Below are positions 43,908 through 55,240 of a stretch of DNA of 64,000 nucleotides, piece after piece (within the stretch, counting starts at the first letter, position 1; each line of letters begins with the position of its first letter). The notes below the pieces were generated by a model, which saw only the letters and a list, made by a program, of their open reading frames with translations, did no database searches and had not been told where the DNA came from. Both the position numbers and the translations under genes were made by a program. This stretch comes from Magnaporthiopsis rhizophila (taxonomy: Eukaryota > Ascomycota > Sordariomycetes > Magnaporthales > Magnaporthaceae), in contig PYSS01000054.1 of assembly GCA_003049465.1 (NCBI GenBank), positions 184,239 to 248,238 on the forward strand, read 5' to 3'.

Positions 43908-45729
43908 ATGGACACGGCTGTCAGGCCCAGCTTCGAGCTACGACCCCAGACGCACAAGGTCGATAGCATCCAGAGTTCAGGTCAGCATCAAATGGATCAA
44001 GGGCGGCCGTCGCGCCGCTACCGTGTAAGTGCCCGCTTTGCCCATCCTCAGCCATAGCGCAATCGGCGCTGACACGTCCAGTCAGGCGTGCGGGAACTGC
44101 GCCACGAGAAAGGTCAAATGTAACGGCAATCCTGCTGGCTGTCAGCAGTGCAACCACCTTAACCTCAAGTGCGGGTACGGCCCGCTCGACCCCTCCACCA
44201 AGAGCAGGAGCCATGTGGTTCGCGGATCTGTAATATCACGTCTTCAGCAGGACCGCGGCGCGTCCTCCAAGTCTACCCGGCCGCTGGCTCCAGCTGGCAA
44301 CCCAGAGGAAGCAGCACCACTACTCGGGCCGCCTGCGGCTTGGGAACCCGACTTCTTCCACAGCTTGGTGTCCCGCTATGAGGACCAGGTCTACCCCGTC
44401 AACCCCGTGATACCAGCAGCCGAGGTGCGCGCGTCCATCGCTCGCCTCAACGACGGGCCGGCAGACTTTGCCTTCATACACGCCTTCGCCGCCGTCACGC
44501 TCAACCTAACGACGCCCAGCTGGAAGTCGCGGCTCGACGACACGGCTATCATTTCGGACCTCGTGGCGCGCGCGTCCAAGGCCCGCAGTTCCGTTATGGC
44601 GTCTTCGCTGCGCATGACGGGCGACGGCATCCATCCCCACTTGCACGAGCGTTTCATCATGACGGCCGTTTTTCTCGAGATCTGTCTCATGGCCTTTGAT
44701 CGACACAACGAAGCCTTTCTCTGCCTCCGCGAGGCCGCCGCCCTGGCACAGCTGCTCCACGCTGACCAGCTCTTGCTGTCACTGGACGACAGCGAGCAGG
44801 ATCCTTCTCGAGCCGCGACGACAGGCCGCCCCGTGCCAGCCTCATCACTAGTCCCGCTGGCGGATGTTGCCCGCCGCGTCCGTATGTACTGGGAGGTCTT
44901 CATCCACGAGCGCTTTATGAGCATCGTCGCGTACCTCCCGCCATCGTTGCCTCCGCTACCCCTGGCGACAACCCTGCAGGTCCTGAAGAAAGACGGGTCG
45001 GTGCCTGCGCACATCAACGCGGGCTTCGCCAGCCTGATCGAGATGTTTGTCATCATCGACGCCGACTTTGCGCGCAACTGGCTCGGCCCGGACAAGAGCG
45101 GAATTACGCGCGAATGGATCGAGGCCAAACGGCTACAGCTCGACTCGCTCGAGTTTCTTCCCTCCGACGCCGAGACCCCGGCTGGCAGCCCCGCGACTCC
45201 TACCGACCCGCTCGGCTCTGTCGTTCTAACGACGCTGCAAAAGGCAGACCTGGTCATCACGCGCCAGTGGATGCTAACACTCCTGTGGCAGATGGCCATC
45301 TCCAACTGCCTGCTGCGGTCGACACACTCGGCCGAGGCGCAGGCTGCGACGGTGGACTCACTCGAAGAAGCCTCCTCGGTCCACAGCGCGGGCGCCGCCA
45401 ACGATATGTCGCTGCAGCTGCCGGTGCGGCTGTCGCAGCAGTTAAGGCGGGTGGTCGTTCAGCTGGGGCGGCGCAGCGTCGAGGTGAACGGCACGGGCAT
45501 CGTGCAAAAGCTGTTTGAGATCACAAACACGTTTGGCGACGTCATCATCCACGTCCCGCCCTCGGGTGGTGCGCCTGAGGCTCGACAGCTCCGTGACGAT
45601 TTCACGTTTCTCCTGGACTTCCTGCGCGCGTTCTCGGCTCTTAGCAAGACGCAGGAACAGATTCTCGCCGACAAGGCCGTTCATGTTCTCGCCGCGACTG
45701 GTCGTTTAGCGCCTGCGGAGGTGGCATGA
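43908..45729 (+). CDS. Zn2Cys6 transcription factor of the MAL-like locus
   Basis: Two exons, 43908-44024 and 44086-45729 (phase 0), give 586 aa. The acceptor at 44085 was chosen because it joins SRRYR to ACGNC in frame; the acceptor 5 nt upstream would break it. The cluster CGNCATRKVKC then CQQCNHLNLKC has spacing Cx2Cx6Cx6Cx2Cx6C at residues about 41-68. The fungal-specific regulatory domain contains FFHSLVSRYEDQVYPVNPVI and RVRMYWEVFIHERFMS. Its stop lies 109 bp from the convergent permease gene, which is followed by the GH13 gene, so it is the natural candidate activator of maltose-type genes here. That link is inference from synteny. Confidence 0.88.
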
Positions 45730-45838
45730 CGTATCCATGTCAAATTAATAGAAATTATTCCCCTTTGTCAATACGCCCAAACAACAGCGCTCAATCCCAC
45801 AATATTTACGATTTCTATCTCACTCGCTCGGCGCACCC

Positions 45839-47652
45839 CTAGGCCCTCTCAATCCTCGACTCCTCCGTCTTATCCGCGCTGGCGCTCGTGGCCATCTTCT
45901 CCATGCTGCCATCGGACTGGTGCGGCATGTCGACCACGGTGGACATGAACTTGCGCGCCGAGACCTCGGCCTCGAATAAAAGATCAAGCTCGGCGTAGGT
46001 GCGCCCTCGCGGCTCGGGGACGCGGAAGAAGGTCCAGACTAGGCACAGGGTGCAGGTGGCGGCCCAGAAAAACCCCGAGCGGGCGCCCCAGTTCCAGGCG
46101 GTCGGGTTGAGCATGTTCGGGGTGATGATGTTCGTGACGATGGAGAGCACGTTGTACAGGTTGCGTGCCAGGACTACCGTCTTGATCTTGAGGCGCGTGC
46201 TGCTCAGCTCCGAGATGAGCGAGTAGCACACGGGGCCGACGGTGCAGTCGTACACAAAGGTGAAGAGCAGCAGCAGGCTGCCGACGGCCCACGACACGGG
46301 CGCGTGGCGCGTGCCGGCCAGCGAGACGAAGCCGATCAGGGCCAGAATGACGGCCATGGCGGTCTCGCCCGCCAGGTACAGGGTGCGGCGGCCGAACCAG
46401 CCCATGAGGAACCACGAGAAGAAGACGCCGATGCCGCCGAGACAGAACTGCACCAGCGTCATGGTGAAGGCGTTGCTGGTGCTGAGGCCGGCCTGCTGGT
46501 AGAAGTAGGATGAGAAGCCCATGAAGGAGGCGCCGCAGAGGGCCTGCACAGCCCAGACGCCGCACACGATCTCGGTGCGGCGCAGGTCGATGCCCCTGAA
46601 GCAGTCCAGGTACGACATGCCTTCGGACGCCTCCTTCTCGATTGCATTGGTGTACGACATCATGGCGACAGCCTTGTCGGCGTCAAAGTCGGGGTTCGCC
46701 TCGCGGTTTGTGAGTCGCAGCACAGCCTGCCGCGCCTCGGCGGTGCGGCCCACGCGCACCAGCCACCAGGGCGACTCGGGGGCGAGGAAGATGGCGGTGC
46801 CGACTACGATGGGCCAAAACTGCATGCGGTACTGTTAGCAACTCTTCCTTTTTTTTTTTTTTTGCTCCGGCGAGACGAGCCACATTTCCGAAAGGGATTT
46901 GGCCTACCCATTGCAAGGCAAAAGGGATCCGGAAAGCCCAGTCGTCGTTCCGCTCCACGAGGCCTCTGAGAACGCCAGAGGCAATGATCTGGCCAATGAC
47001 CCAGCAAAGATTGACGTATGTGGTCAGATAGGCGCGCAGCTGCGTGGGACAGACGTCCGAGGCATACGTGCAGGCCTGTAAGCAAGCCAATTAGTTGATT
47101 TCGACGATACGCAAACAAACATAAGAGCTCGAAAAAGGAACCTACCAGGGTTTGGAAGAAGCCCAAGGGAACACCTATGGCGATCTGGCCGACGAGGAGG
47201 ACGATAATGTTGGGCGCGAAGAAGGGGATGAAGATAAAAGCCGCAATGAGACTCAGAGCCGAGAGCATGGTCCGTCTATACCCGAAACGGTCCGCCAGGT
47301 GGCCCGCAATCCAGAGGCCAAAGATCTGGCCAATGTAGGAGCCGTTCAACAGGCCGGTCTGCCACGCGGCCGTCAGCTCGTAGGAGCCGTTGGGCTGCAG
47401 GTCGCCAAACTTGCGCTGGAAGGCGGGGAAGGCGTAAAAGTTGCCGATCAGGATGATGTCGAAGCCCTCCATGATGATGGCGGTCGACAGGGCGACGGAC
47501 CAGAAGACGGCCTTGCGGTACAGGCGCAGGGACTGGGTGAAGGACAGCGACTTTTCCAGCTGCCCGCCCGCCACGGCCTCGTCGGCCGTGCCGACCATGT
47601 TTGCAGGCGCTATGGCCTGGGGTGGCAGATGGACGACTTCCTCGGGACTCAT
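45839..47652 (-). CDS. MFS alpha-glucoside/maltose permease
   Basis: Three exons (47652-47146, 47075-46908, 46831-45839; all phase 0) give 555 aa. MAL-permease traits are the long hydrophilic N-terminus, EGFDIILIGNFYAFPAF in helix 1, HLADRFGYRR in the 2-3 loop, PESPWWLVRVGR after helix 6, MGWFGRRTLYLAGE, and PEPRGRTYAELDLLFE near the C-terminus. It is expected to import maltose or related alpha-glucosides with protons at the plasma membrane. Intron 2 contains a long homopolymer (about 46848-46863). The gene is divergent from the GH13 alpha-glucosidase and convergent with the Zn2Cys6 gene. Confidence 0.92.
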
Positions 47653-47888
47653 GATGGCGTTTGGCCGTTTGTGGAGGAGAGGTGGGAATGGCCGACACTT
47701 ATCGGATGGTGAGGATGACTGCGAAGATGAGGTTGATGAGAGGACGGCGATGTGGGACAGCTTATATATCCAGAATAAGGTGGCCGCCGCGATAATACGG
47801 CTGACTGCCTTTGGCGCCGTACCATGCCAACCAAAAACCTACATGATGGCGGAGTAACCCCAGCTTCCTGCACAGACAACCTGGGGGA

Positions 47889-47902
47889 GCATCTCGGACC
47901 GA
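47889..47902. promoter_or_regulatory. Candidate Zn2Cys6 site, copy 1 (CGGACCG core)
   Basis: GCATCTCGGACCGA. It differs from the second copy at 48260-48273 by one base, the central spacer of the CGG-N-CCG core. Inverted CGG half-sites are bound by Zn2Cys6 dimers. Confidence 0.45.
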
Positions 47903-48259
47903 CACCCCACCAGTCAGCGACGTAAACAAGTCTGGGGGAGAAGAAAAAAACCAGCTACGTTACAATACATACATACGAGCGTCGTGCGGGGGTGGAGGCA
48001 AAAAGCTTGCTCAAGGAAACGCCGAGGTTGGGAGCATCCGGGGAAGGCGATTCGGCGAGCCAAAAATGATCCCCGAGCACGCTGGGGTTACACTTCCCAC
48101 GAAAACTACGACACGATGCATCGTTTTGCGCCGATCCCCACGCCACTATCCGTCTTGGGCGCGTGGGTTTGGCCGACTAAATGCCGGGCCACTCAGGGCC
48201 TAACGACCAGCCCACACGGGCGGCAGTTGGACCGACAGTGTCCCAATCAGATATCACAG

Positions 48260-48273
48260 GCATCTCGGTCCGA
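48260..48273. promoter_or_regulatory. Candidate Zn2Cys6 site, copy 2 (CGGTCCG core)
   Basis: GCATCTCGGTCCGA, 13 of 14 bases identical to copy 1 and in the same orientation, 197 bp upstream of the GH13 ATG. Confidence 0.45.
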
Positions 48274-48469
48274 GGTTGGGCCAATCATAGCGCGACCCGC
48301 TAGCGTCCGAAGCCAACTCAACCCCGCGCTCCCCAAACAGGCAACTCCGAATTGACGCTGGCGAACCCTGACGAGCTGGTATGGCATGGGCTATAAAAGT
48401 TGTTCGCGTTAGCAGGCTGTCTTTCCGTTTAGCCAAAGCGACAGTCATTGACCCTCTTCAGCTTCCATC

Positions 48470-50463
48470 ATGGCTGACCTTGGCCTGTCACACTCGCACT
48501 CCAAAAAGTGGTGGAAGGAGGCGGTGGTTTACCAGGTCGGTGGCCTCGTTCGAAGCTCTCTCCTGCGGCCGAAGCGCGGCAGCAATATTGACCCATCACG
48601 TTCGTGCTTTAGGTGTACCCCGCCAGCTTCAAAGACACCAACGGAGATGGCGTCGGTGACCTGCCCGGCATCATCGAGAAGCTGGATCATATCCAGTCTC
48701 TAGGTGCAACTGTCATCTGGGTCTGCCCCATGTAGGAGATCCTTCCCGCTGTTTGTCACCTTAAAAAAATCACCATCTAACATGCAAGCGATGCCTAGGT
48801 ACGATAGTCCCCAGGTAGACCTGGGCTACGACATCCGCGACTACGAGAAGGTCTACCCGCCCTACGGCACGATGCAGGACATGCAGAACCTCATCGACAG
48901 CTGCCACGCCCGCGGAATGCGCATCATCCTGGACCTTGTCATCAACCACACCTCTGACCAGCACGCCTGGTTCCAGGAGTCGCGCGCCTCCAAAGCCAGC
49001 CCCAAGCGCGACTGGTACATCTGGCGGCCTGCCCGTCGCGGACCAGTCGGGGAGCGTCTCCCGCCCAACAACTGGCGGTCCAACTTTGGCGGCAGCGTGT
49101 GGACGTGGGACGACGCTTCCCAGGAGTACTACCTGCATCTCTTTGCGTCCGAGCAGCCCGATCTCAACTGGGAGAACGTCGAGACGCGAAAGGCCATCTA
49201 CGCGTCGGCGATGGAGTCGTGGCTGCGCAGGGGCGTCGACGGGTTCCGCGTCGACACGGTCAACATGTACTCCAAGGCGCCGGGGCTGCCCGACGCGCCC
49301 GTCGTCAACCCGGCACAGGAGTGGCAGTTTGCCGCTGGCCAGTTTTGCAATGGGCCGAGGATGTTCGAGTACCTGGACGAGATGAACAAGGTCATGGAGG
49401 GCTACGACACCATGACGGTGGGCGAGCTGCCGCACACTCCAGACCTTGGGCGGGTGCTGAAATACGTCTCGGCGGCCGAGAAGAAGCTGGACATGGTCTT
49501 TCAGTTTGACGTGGTCGATACCGGTTAGTTCTCGGGCTGTTCTTTTGTTTTCGTGTCGGGCCTTTGCTAAATAATCCTGGGGACGAATGCCTAGGCTTTG
49601 GAAAGGATGTCAAGTACGACACGACGCCCTTCAACTGGACATTGCCAGAGTTCAAACGCAGGGTTTTGCGCACCCAGTCTCTCGTCAGCGGCACCGACGC
49701 CTGGACCACCAGCTTCCTCGAAAACCACGACCAGGCCCGGTCCATCAGCCGCTTCGCGTCGGACGCGCCAGAGCACCGCGTCCAGTCAGGCAAGCTGCTC
49801 TGCCTGCTCAGCTGCACTCTCTCCGGCACGCTCTTCGTGTATCAGGGCCAGGAGATCGGCATGGTCAACATGTCCAAGGACTGGCCCATAGACGAGTACA
49901 AGGACATCGAGTCGGGCAACTACTACCGGGAGGTCCAGGCCAGGGTCGCGGGCACCCCGGACGAGGCTTCGGCCCTGGCTGCCGCGAAAGCCAGTCTGCA
50001 GCATCTGGCGCGTGACCATGCCCGTGTGCCCGTGTGCTGGGACGACTCTCCGCAGGGCGGCTTCTCGACCAATTCGGCGACCTGGATGCGCACGCACCAC
50101 CTGGCGAGCGAGATCAACGTCGCGTCCCAGACAGAGGACCCGGCGAGCGTGCTGGGGTTTTGGCGCAAGGCGCTGCGACTGCGGAGGGAGTATGTTGATG
50201 TACTCGTGTACGGCGACTTTGAGATTGCTGACATCGAAGATCATTGCACTTTTGTGTACACCAAAAGCAACGGGGCTGAAACGGCGTTGGTAATGCTGAA
50301 CTTTACGGCTGGCCAGGTTGACGCAAAAGTGCCCACAAGATTGGCTGGCACGTCCTTTCGGTTTGTAACCTCGACCTATGAGGATACTGCGGCAGATGAT
50401 GGGCTTGGAAAACTGCGCCCATTCGAGGGTCGATTCTACGTCGCACAGGGTGGATTAAAATGA
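48470..50463 (+). CDS. GH13 alpha-glucosidase (maltase/oligo-alpha-glucosidase type)
   Basis: Four exons (48470-48535, 48613-48731, 48799-49523, 49595-50463; phases 0, 2, 1) give 592 aa, the usual length of intracellular fungal maltases. Motifs in order are WWKEAVVYQVYP, region I DLVINHTSDQH, region II DGFRVDTVNM with the nucleophile Asp, region III TVGELPHT with the acid/base Glu, and region IV SFLENHDQARSISR with the stabilising Asp. A C-terminal beta domain follows. There is no signal peptide. It hydrolyses maltose or short alpha-glucans after uptake by the divergent permease. The locus of permease, maltase and activator parallels yeast MAL loci. Confidence 0.93.
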
Positions 50464-50655
50464 AAGACTCCTGCTGATGAGGCTCCGGAGCAGCCATTCC
50501 GGTGCTCAAGCAAGGAGGGCAGGGGTGCCTGGTCGGTTTACAACCACCGTGTGTCCAGAACCCTGTGCCCTCCCGCTCGCACTATGTACGTGTACCTGGT
50601 CTCTGGCCCAGGCAAAACGCCCCGTTAGCTCGCACAAAACCAGCTAGCGCACCTC

Positions 50656-51976
50656 CTACTGCTTCTCGATCTTGATAAACTGCGGGCCCGAAACTTTGTC
50701 CTTTGTCGATAGCTTGGCGGCGCTCCCTCGATTTCCGGCAGACGTGGTGTCGTCCCGGTTGGAGCACACATTGACGCTGTTGGCCACCTCCAGGGGTTGG
50801 AGCTGCAGATCCGAAGAGTCGTCATGCGTCGCCATGGCAAGCGTGTCCAGCCCAGGCTGCCTGTCCCGCTTCCTCCTGCCCTTGCTGCTAAACCCCGGGC
50901 CGCTGCCTTCCCCACCCGACCGTTGGGAGCCATCAGAGTCGGACGCGCCCGTGCTCGAGTCTCCCCTGCGACCCCCGCGGAACAGCGGGCGCAACAGGGG
51001 CACGCACGCCAGCATGAGGGCCACGGACGGCTCGAGCCCCGAGAGGATGGTAGCCGCAAGGCCCGAGTACGTCATATCGGCAAAGTTGAGGCTCGCCAGC
51101 GTTGTCTGGCGGTAGACGGTGATGGCGGTGGCGCTGGTGCCGACACTCAGCAGCGCCACGACGCCAATCTTTCGACGGAGCGGCATATTGAGCTTGTAGA
51201 TGACGGGCATGGGCAGGGCCAGGATGGCGACCTCAAAGACGATGTTGATGACGCCAAGGCATGTGTAGTAGAGCGTCTGATTGATCGCCGCAATGGCCTG
51301 GGATGGACCTGTCCCAGTTACGCGCAAAGGGCTGGCACATGGCCAGGCCGGCTATGATGGCGGCCGAGCAGAAGAGGATGAGGAAGACCCCGACGATGCG
51401 CGTGGCGAGAATCACACGGCGGAGCGGGAAGAGCGTCGCGTAGAGGAACAGGATCGAGAGCTTGGTGAACAGCGTGGTGGCGCTCCAGAGGAGGGCAAAA
51501 GTCATGATGCACTGCAGAAGGCGTTGGGTTAGCACTAAATACTTATATATATGGCAATAGACGGACGATCTTCCTGACCTGGAAAAGAGCGTGAGGGCTC
51601 CGGGGCCGAATCTTTGCGCGACCTCGGCAACGTGGAAGCCAAAGCCGCCCTTGAGCACCATGATCCAGCAGTCGATATGCAGGCAAGCGTTGAAGAACTG
51701 TGGCGCCGAAGACAGCAGCTGTTAATTGGCGCGTTGACCTAGCCGGTGTCATCCAAATGCGGTGCTTACCAGTGCAGCAAGTATACAAAAGGCACTCGCA
51801 TCGAAGCCCCGAGAAACTCTCCTCCGGGCCACAAATCGAAGGGCCACCAGCACGGCCGGCAGCACGATGCAAATGCCCGACACGGCTAGCATCGTCCTTT
51901 GGCCCGGGTTCTCGATCGGGATTTGTGCCTCGAAGCCTGGCATCGGAGGCTGCTCGTTGACGCCGTCCGCGGACAT
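50656..51976 (-). pseudogene. SAT4/PTH11-type membrane protein gene with two frame breaks
   Basis: Exons 51976-51770, 51697-51579 and 51511-50656 carry rhodopsin-like domain sequence: GQRTMLAVSGICIVLPAVL, GGFGFHVAEVAQRFGPGALT, IMTFALLWSATTLFTKLSIL, QPFARNWD, VINIVFEVAILALPMPVIY and FADMTYSGLAATILSGLEP. Exon 2 is one base short: a four-base T run (coding strand, 51583-51586) sits where a family-like reading needs five. Exon 3 has one base too many near 51277-51286. Together they cancel, so the summed length is exactly 394 codons including stop. Unspliced intron 2 would keep an open frame locally. Decay or two sequence errors are both possible. Confidence 0.7.
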
Positions 51977-53004
51977 GACTATCTCGATATAGCTAGCTAG
52001 CTAGATGATGGTCGGAGCAAGAAAAAAGCAGGTACGAAACGCAACACCCGCTATGTGGAAGTCCGCAAGAAAAAAGCCAACATTTCCGGGGCCGCTCGCG
52101 TATGTTATGCGCCGATGCCAGCTGCCAGGAAGCAAGAGGATCCGGCTAAGGCGATCACTTCCAAGGGAAAGTGATACAAGAGTGTGCCATTTCCTTGCGT
52201 GCTTGCGCAGACCGCGGGGGCCAAAAGCCCGAGTTTGGCAGCAAAGCTTGTGCAACCAGGAATGATAATAACGAGAGAAAAAGGTCCCGACTAGCCAACG
52301 GCACCCTGCACTCCTCCTGGATTTCCTGGCTGACACGGCTGTGCTTCTACATACACATGGGAATACCCGGCTGGGCCGGCCTGTTTTGGCCGCTGTTCGG
52401 CCGAAGAGTTCCATTGAAAATACCTGGGAAAATGTGCTGCAACACAGCATATGTAGTGTGCCACACCTCCCTGTGGTGCGACGTGCTGGTTGCCAGTCGA
52501 ACCGGGCGTGAGGATGGGGCGCAGGGGATGTCTGACCAAACGGTGTCCAGTGTGATAGAGGACCACCACCAACATTCACCCCAGCGCTGCAGATCAAGTG
52601 GGACTTTGCTGCTGTGTCCAGGGGCTCGAGAGCAGAGTACCAACCTGCAGCTCGCTAAGCCCTCCTCGCCACGCTCGCCTAGAAGACGGAAGCCCTCAAC
52701 GCACTGTGCCTTCCTGGGCACATGGACACCTAGTCGAATGCAACGCTTTCGGGCCGTACGTGGAAAGCCAAGCGTTGTGTGGGTCAAAGATTGAAGGGAG
52801 GATGCGGGATGGTAATGGTGTGACGTTCAGCTTTTCTTGTATGCCCTTCAAATCCCATCCCTTGTCCTCCAGTGGTTTGCTTTCCTCGACACTCCATCTA
52901 CCGCGCCGCAATTAAACGACACCCAAAGAAAGGATTTGCTTGCTCGCGAGGGTACATACTCGTTCCTTTTGATCCTCAAACGCCTCGCTCCGTGCCGAGG
53001 AACG
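51977..53004. other. Intergenic region
   Basis: About 1 kb between divergent genes. Frames on both strands lack motifs and plausible gene structure. Confidence 0.4.
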
Positions 53005-55240
53005 ATGGGGTCGATGGCTCCAACCCCGAGGGACCAAGGGAAGGTGGCCCTCATCACGGGCGGAAGTGTGAGTACCTAGCTGCTTCGTGTTCCTTGCTTT
53101 TGACCCTTGGCATTTGCATGTCAAACGCTAATGGAATCGGGCCGGGCGAACCACCGACGGTACTGACACAAATGGCAACCGCAGACAGGCATCGGAGCAG
53201 ACCTTGGGCAGCACCTCCATCGCAGGGGCTACCGCATCGCCATCTTGGCGAGAAGGCAGAAGGAGGGCGACGCAGCGGCTCAGGCGCTCGACCCGTCCGG
53301 TCAAACATCCATGTTCGTGCCCTGCAACGTGGCGTCCTATGCTCAACAAGCCGCCGCGTTCAAGGCCGTCTGGGATCGCTGGGGCCAGCTGGATGTGTTT
53401 GTTGCAAACGCCGGATCGGTGGACGTCGACTCCAAGTACAACTTCACCCGGCGTAATGCTCCCGTGGATGACCTCCCGCCCGAGCCTGACACGGGTTCGG
53501 TCGACGTCGATCTCAAGGGCGTCATGCACGGCACCGTCCTCGCCGTGCACTTTATGCGGCACAACAAGGCGCCGGCCCAGGGCGGGGAGCCGCAACCACG
53601 GGGCAGGATCGTCGTCACGGGCAGCATGCCGGCCGTCCACCCCGCCCCCTCATTCCCCGAGTACTGTGCCGCAAAAGCGGGCGCGCACCACTGGGTCCGT
53701 ACCATGGCCCCGTTGCTGCTGCGCAAGGACAACATCACCATCAACGTTGTGATGCCGGGCGCCTACGACACGAGCATCATGCCCGGCTTCTCGGACGCCT
53801 TCCTTCCCCAGCATCTTGTCGTCAAGGAGACCCTGGTGCAGGCGTACGACCACTTCCTCCTGGAGGATGGGACAGGGGCCACTGCGCAGAGGACGGGGAT
53901 GGCTGTCGAGGTGGCCCACGACAAACTGTTTTTCTACGACCTGCCCGAGCACAAGAGCGGCGACGTCGCCCGCCGCAACGAGCTACCCTTCGAACCCTGG
54001 TTTTCCCACCTCCACGGCGAGCCCAGCGGCTTGCCCGATGCCATCACCCGGCCTTTTACGACGGAGGAAAAGGAGGGCAAGTCCCCGACGGCGTGGGACA
54101 AGCTCATCGCTGTTACGGGAGCAACGGGCGCGCAGGGCGGCGGCGTGGTCAACATCATGGCCAAGACGCCTGGTTGGCGGATCCGCGCCATCACCAGGAA
54201 CCCGGACGGCGAGAAAGGCAAGGCGCTGGCTGCGCGCGGCATCGAGGTCGTGCAGGCCGACTTTGACGACGAGGAGTCGCTGGTCAAAGCCTTTGATGTG
54301 AGTTTTCCTTGTTGTCCTGTCACTGCCCGAGAACCCACCCGACTAACACGCTACTAATTGTCCAGGGCGCCCACGCTATCTTCGCCGTCACCAACTGGTG
54401 GGAGCACCTCTTCCGGGGCAAGGGCCAGCACGAGTGCGGGCCCATCGAGGAGGAGCAGGGCATGAAGCTGGCCCGTGCCGCTGCCCGCACGTCGTCGCTG
54501 GAGCACTACGTCTGGTCGAGTGAACCGAGCGCGGCGCGGGTCTACCCGGCTGGCGCTGGAATCGTCAAGGTTCCGCACATGGACTTCAAGGCCAAGGTCG
54601 ACGAGCGCATCAAGTCGGAGCTGCCGCTCCTAGCTGCGCGGACCACCTTCTTGTGGCTTGGATATTACCCGCAGAACATTGCCTTTTTTTCGAGTCTGAT
54701 ACCCACCTTCCATGTGAGTGTTCCCTCGTTGCTTGGCTTTCCAGCGTGGAGCATGTCTCCTAACAGCACCCAATTTGACTCCGCCAGCCCGGCCTCGGCA
54801 AGTATGTCCAAATGGCGCCCACCTCGCCGGACATCAAGGTTCTCCTCGCTGGCGACGTGACGGTAAACACAGGCATCTGGGTGCGACAAGTCCTCGCCGC
54901 CGGACGCCGCGCCCAACATGGCCGAGTCGCGAGCGTGGCCCTCGAGCGCTGGACCTTTCAGCAGATGATCGACGAATGGAGCCGCATCACAGGGAAGCCC
55001 GGCGTGTTTGTGCAGTGCACGGCCGAGGCCTACGAGCGCATGTGGGGTCCGGTCGGCGCGGAGCTGACGATGCAGTTCAGGCTGGGCGAGCTGTGCGACC
55101 CTTGGGCCAAAACGGCGTTGACGGGCGAGTTCTTGACGCCCAGGGAGCTGGGGATTGACGAAAAAGAGGTTGTCGGGTTTACGGAGACGATTGAGAAGCT
55201 GCACGCGATGGGACTATGGAAAGCAGAAAGTAAATTATAA
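53005..55240 (+). CDS. Fusion of a short-chain dehydrogenase and an NmrA-like domain
   Basis: Four exons (53005-53067, 53185-54297, 54366-54713, 54788-55240; all phase 0) give 658 aa. The first half is a classical SDR: KVALITGGSTGIGADLG, FVANAGSV, the Ser in VVTGSMPA, and Tyr/Lys in EYCAAKAG, closest in type to 15-hydroxyprostaglandin dehydrogenase-like proteins. At about residue 325, within exon 2 and with no stop or splice signal, a second Rossmann domain begins (LIAVTGATGAQGGGVV) with FAVTNWWEH, typical of NmrA/HSCARG redox sensors. Both dinucleotide motifs are intact. Substrate and partners are unknown. Two genes merged by a lost stop codon, or a true bifunctional enzyme, are the alternatives. 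Confidence 0.82.

Larger units (their letters stand above)
47653..48469. promoter_or_regulatory. Bidirectional promoter of the permease and alpha-glucosidase
   Basis: 817 bp. A TATA box (TATAAAA, 48392-48398) lies 78 bp before the GH13 ATG. On the other strand TATATA (47763-47768) lies about 110 bp before the permease ATG. CCAAT boxes are at 48242-48246 and 48281-48285. Two near-identical 14-mers with a CGG-N-CCG core are listed separately. The arrangement suits coordinated induction of uptake and hydrolysis. Confidence 0.65.
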
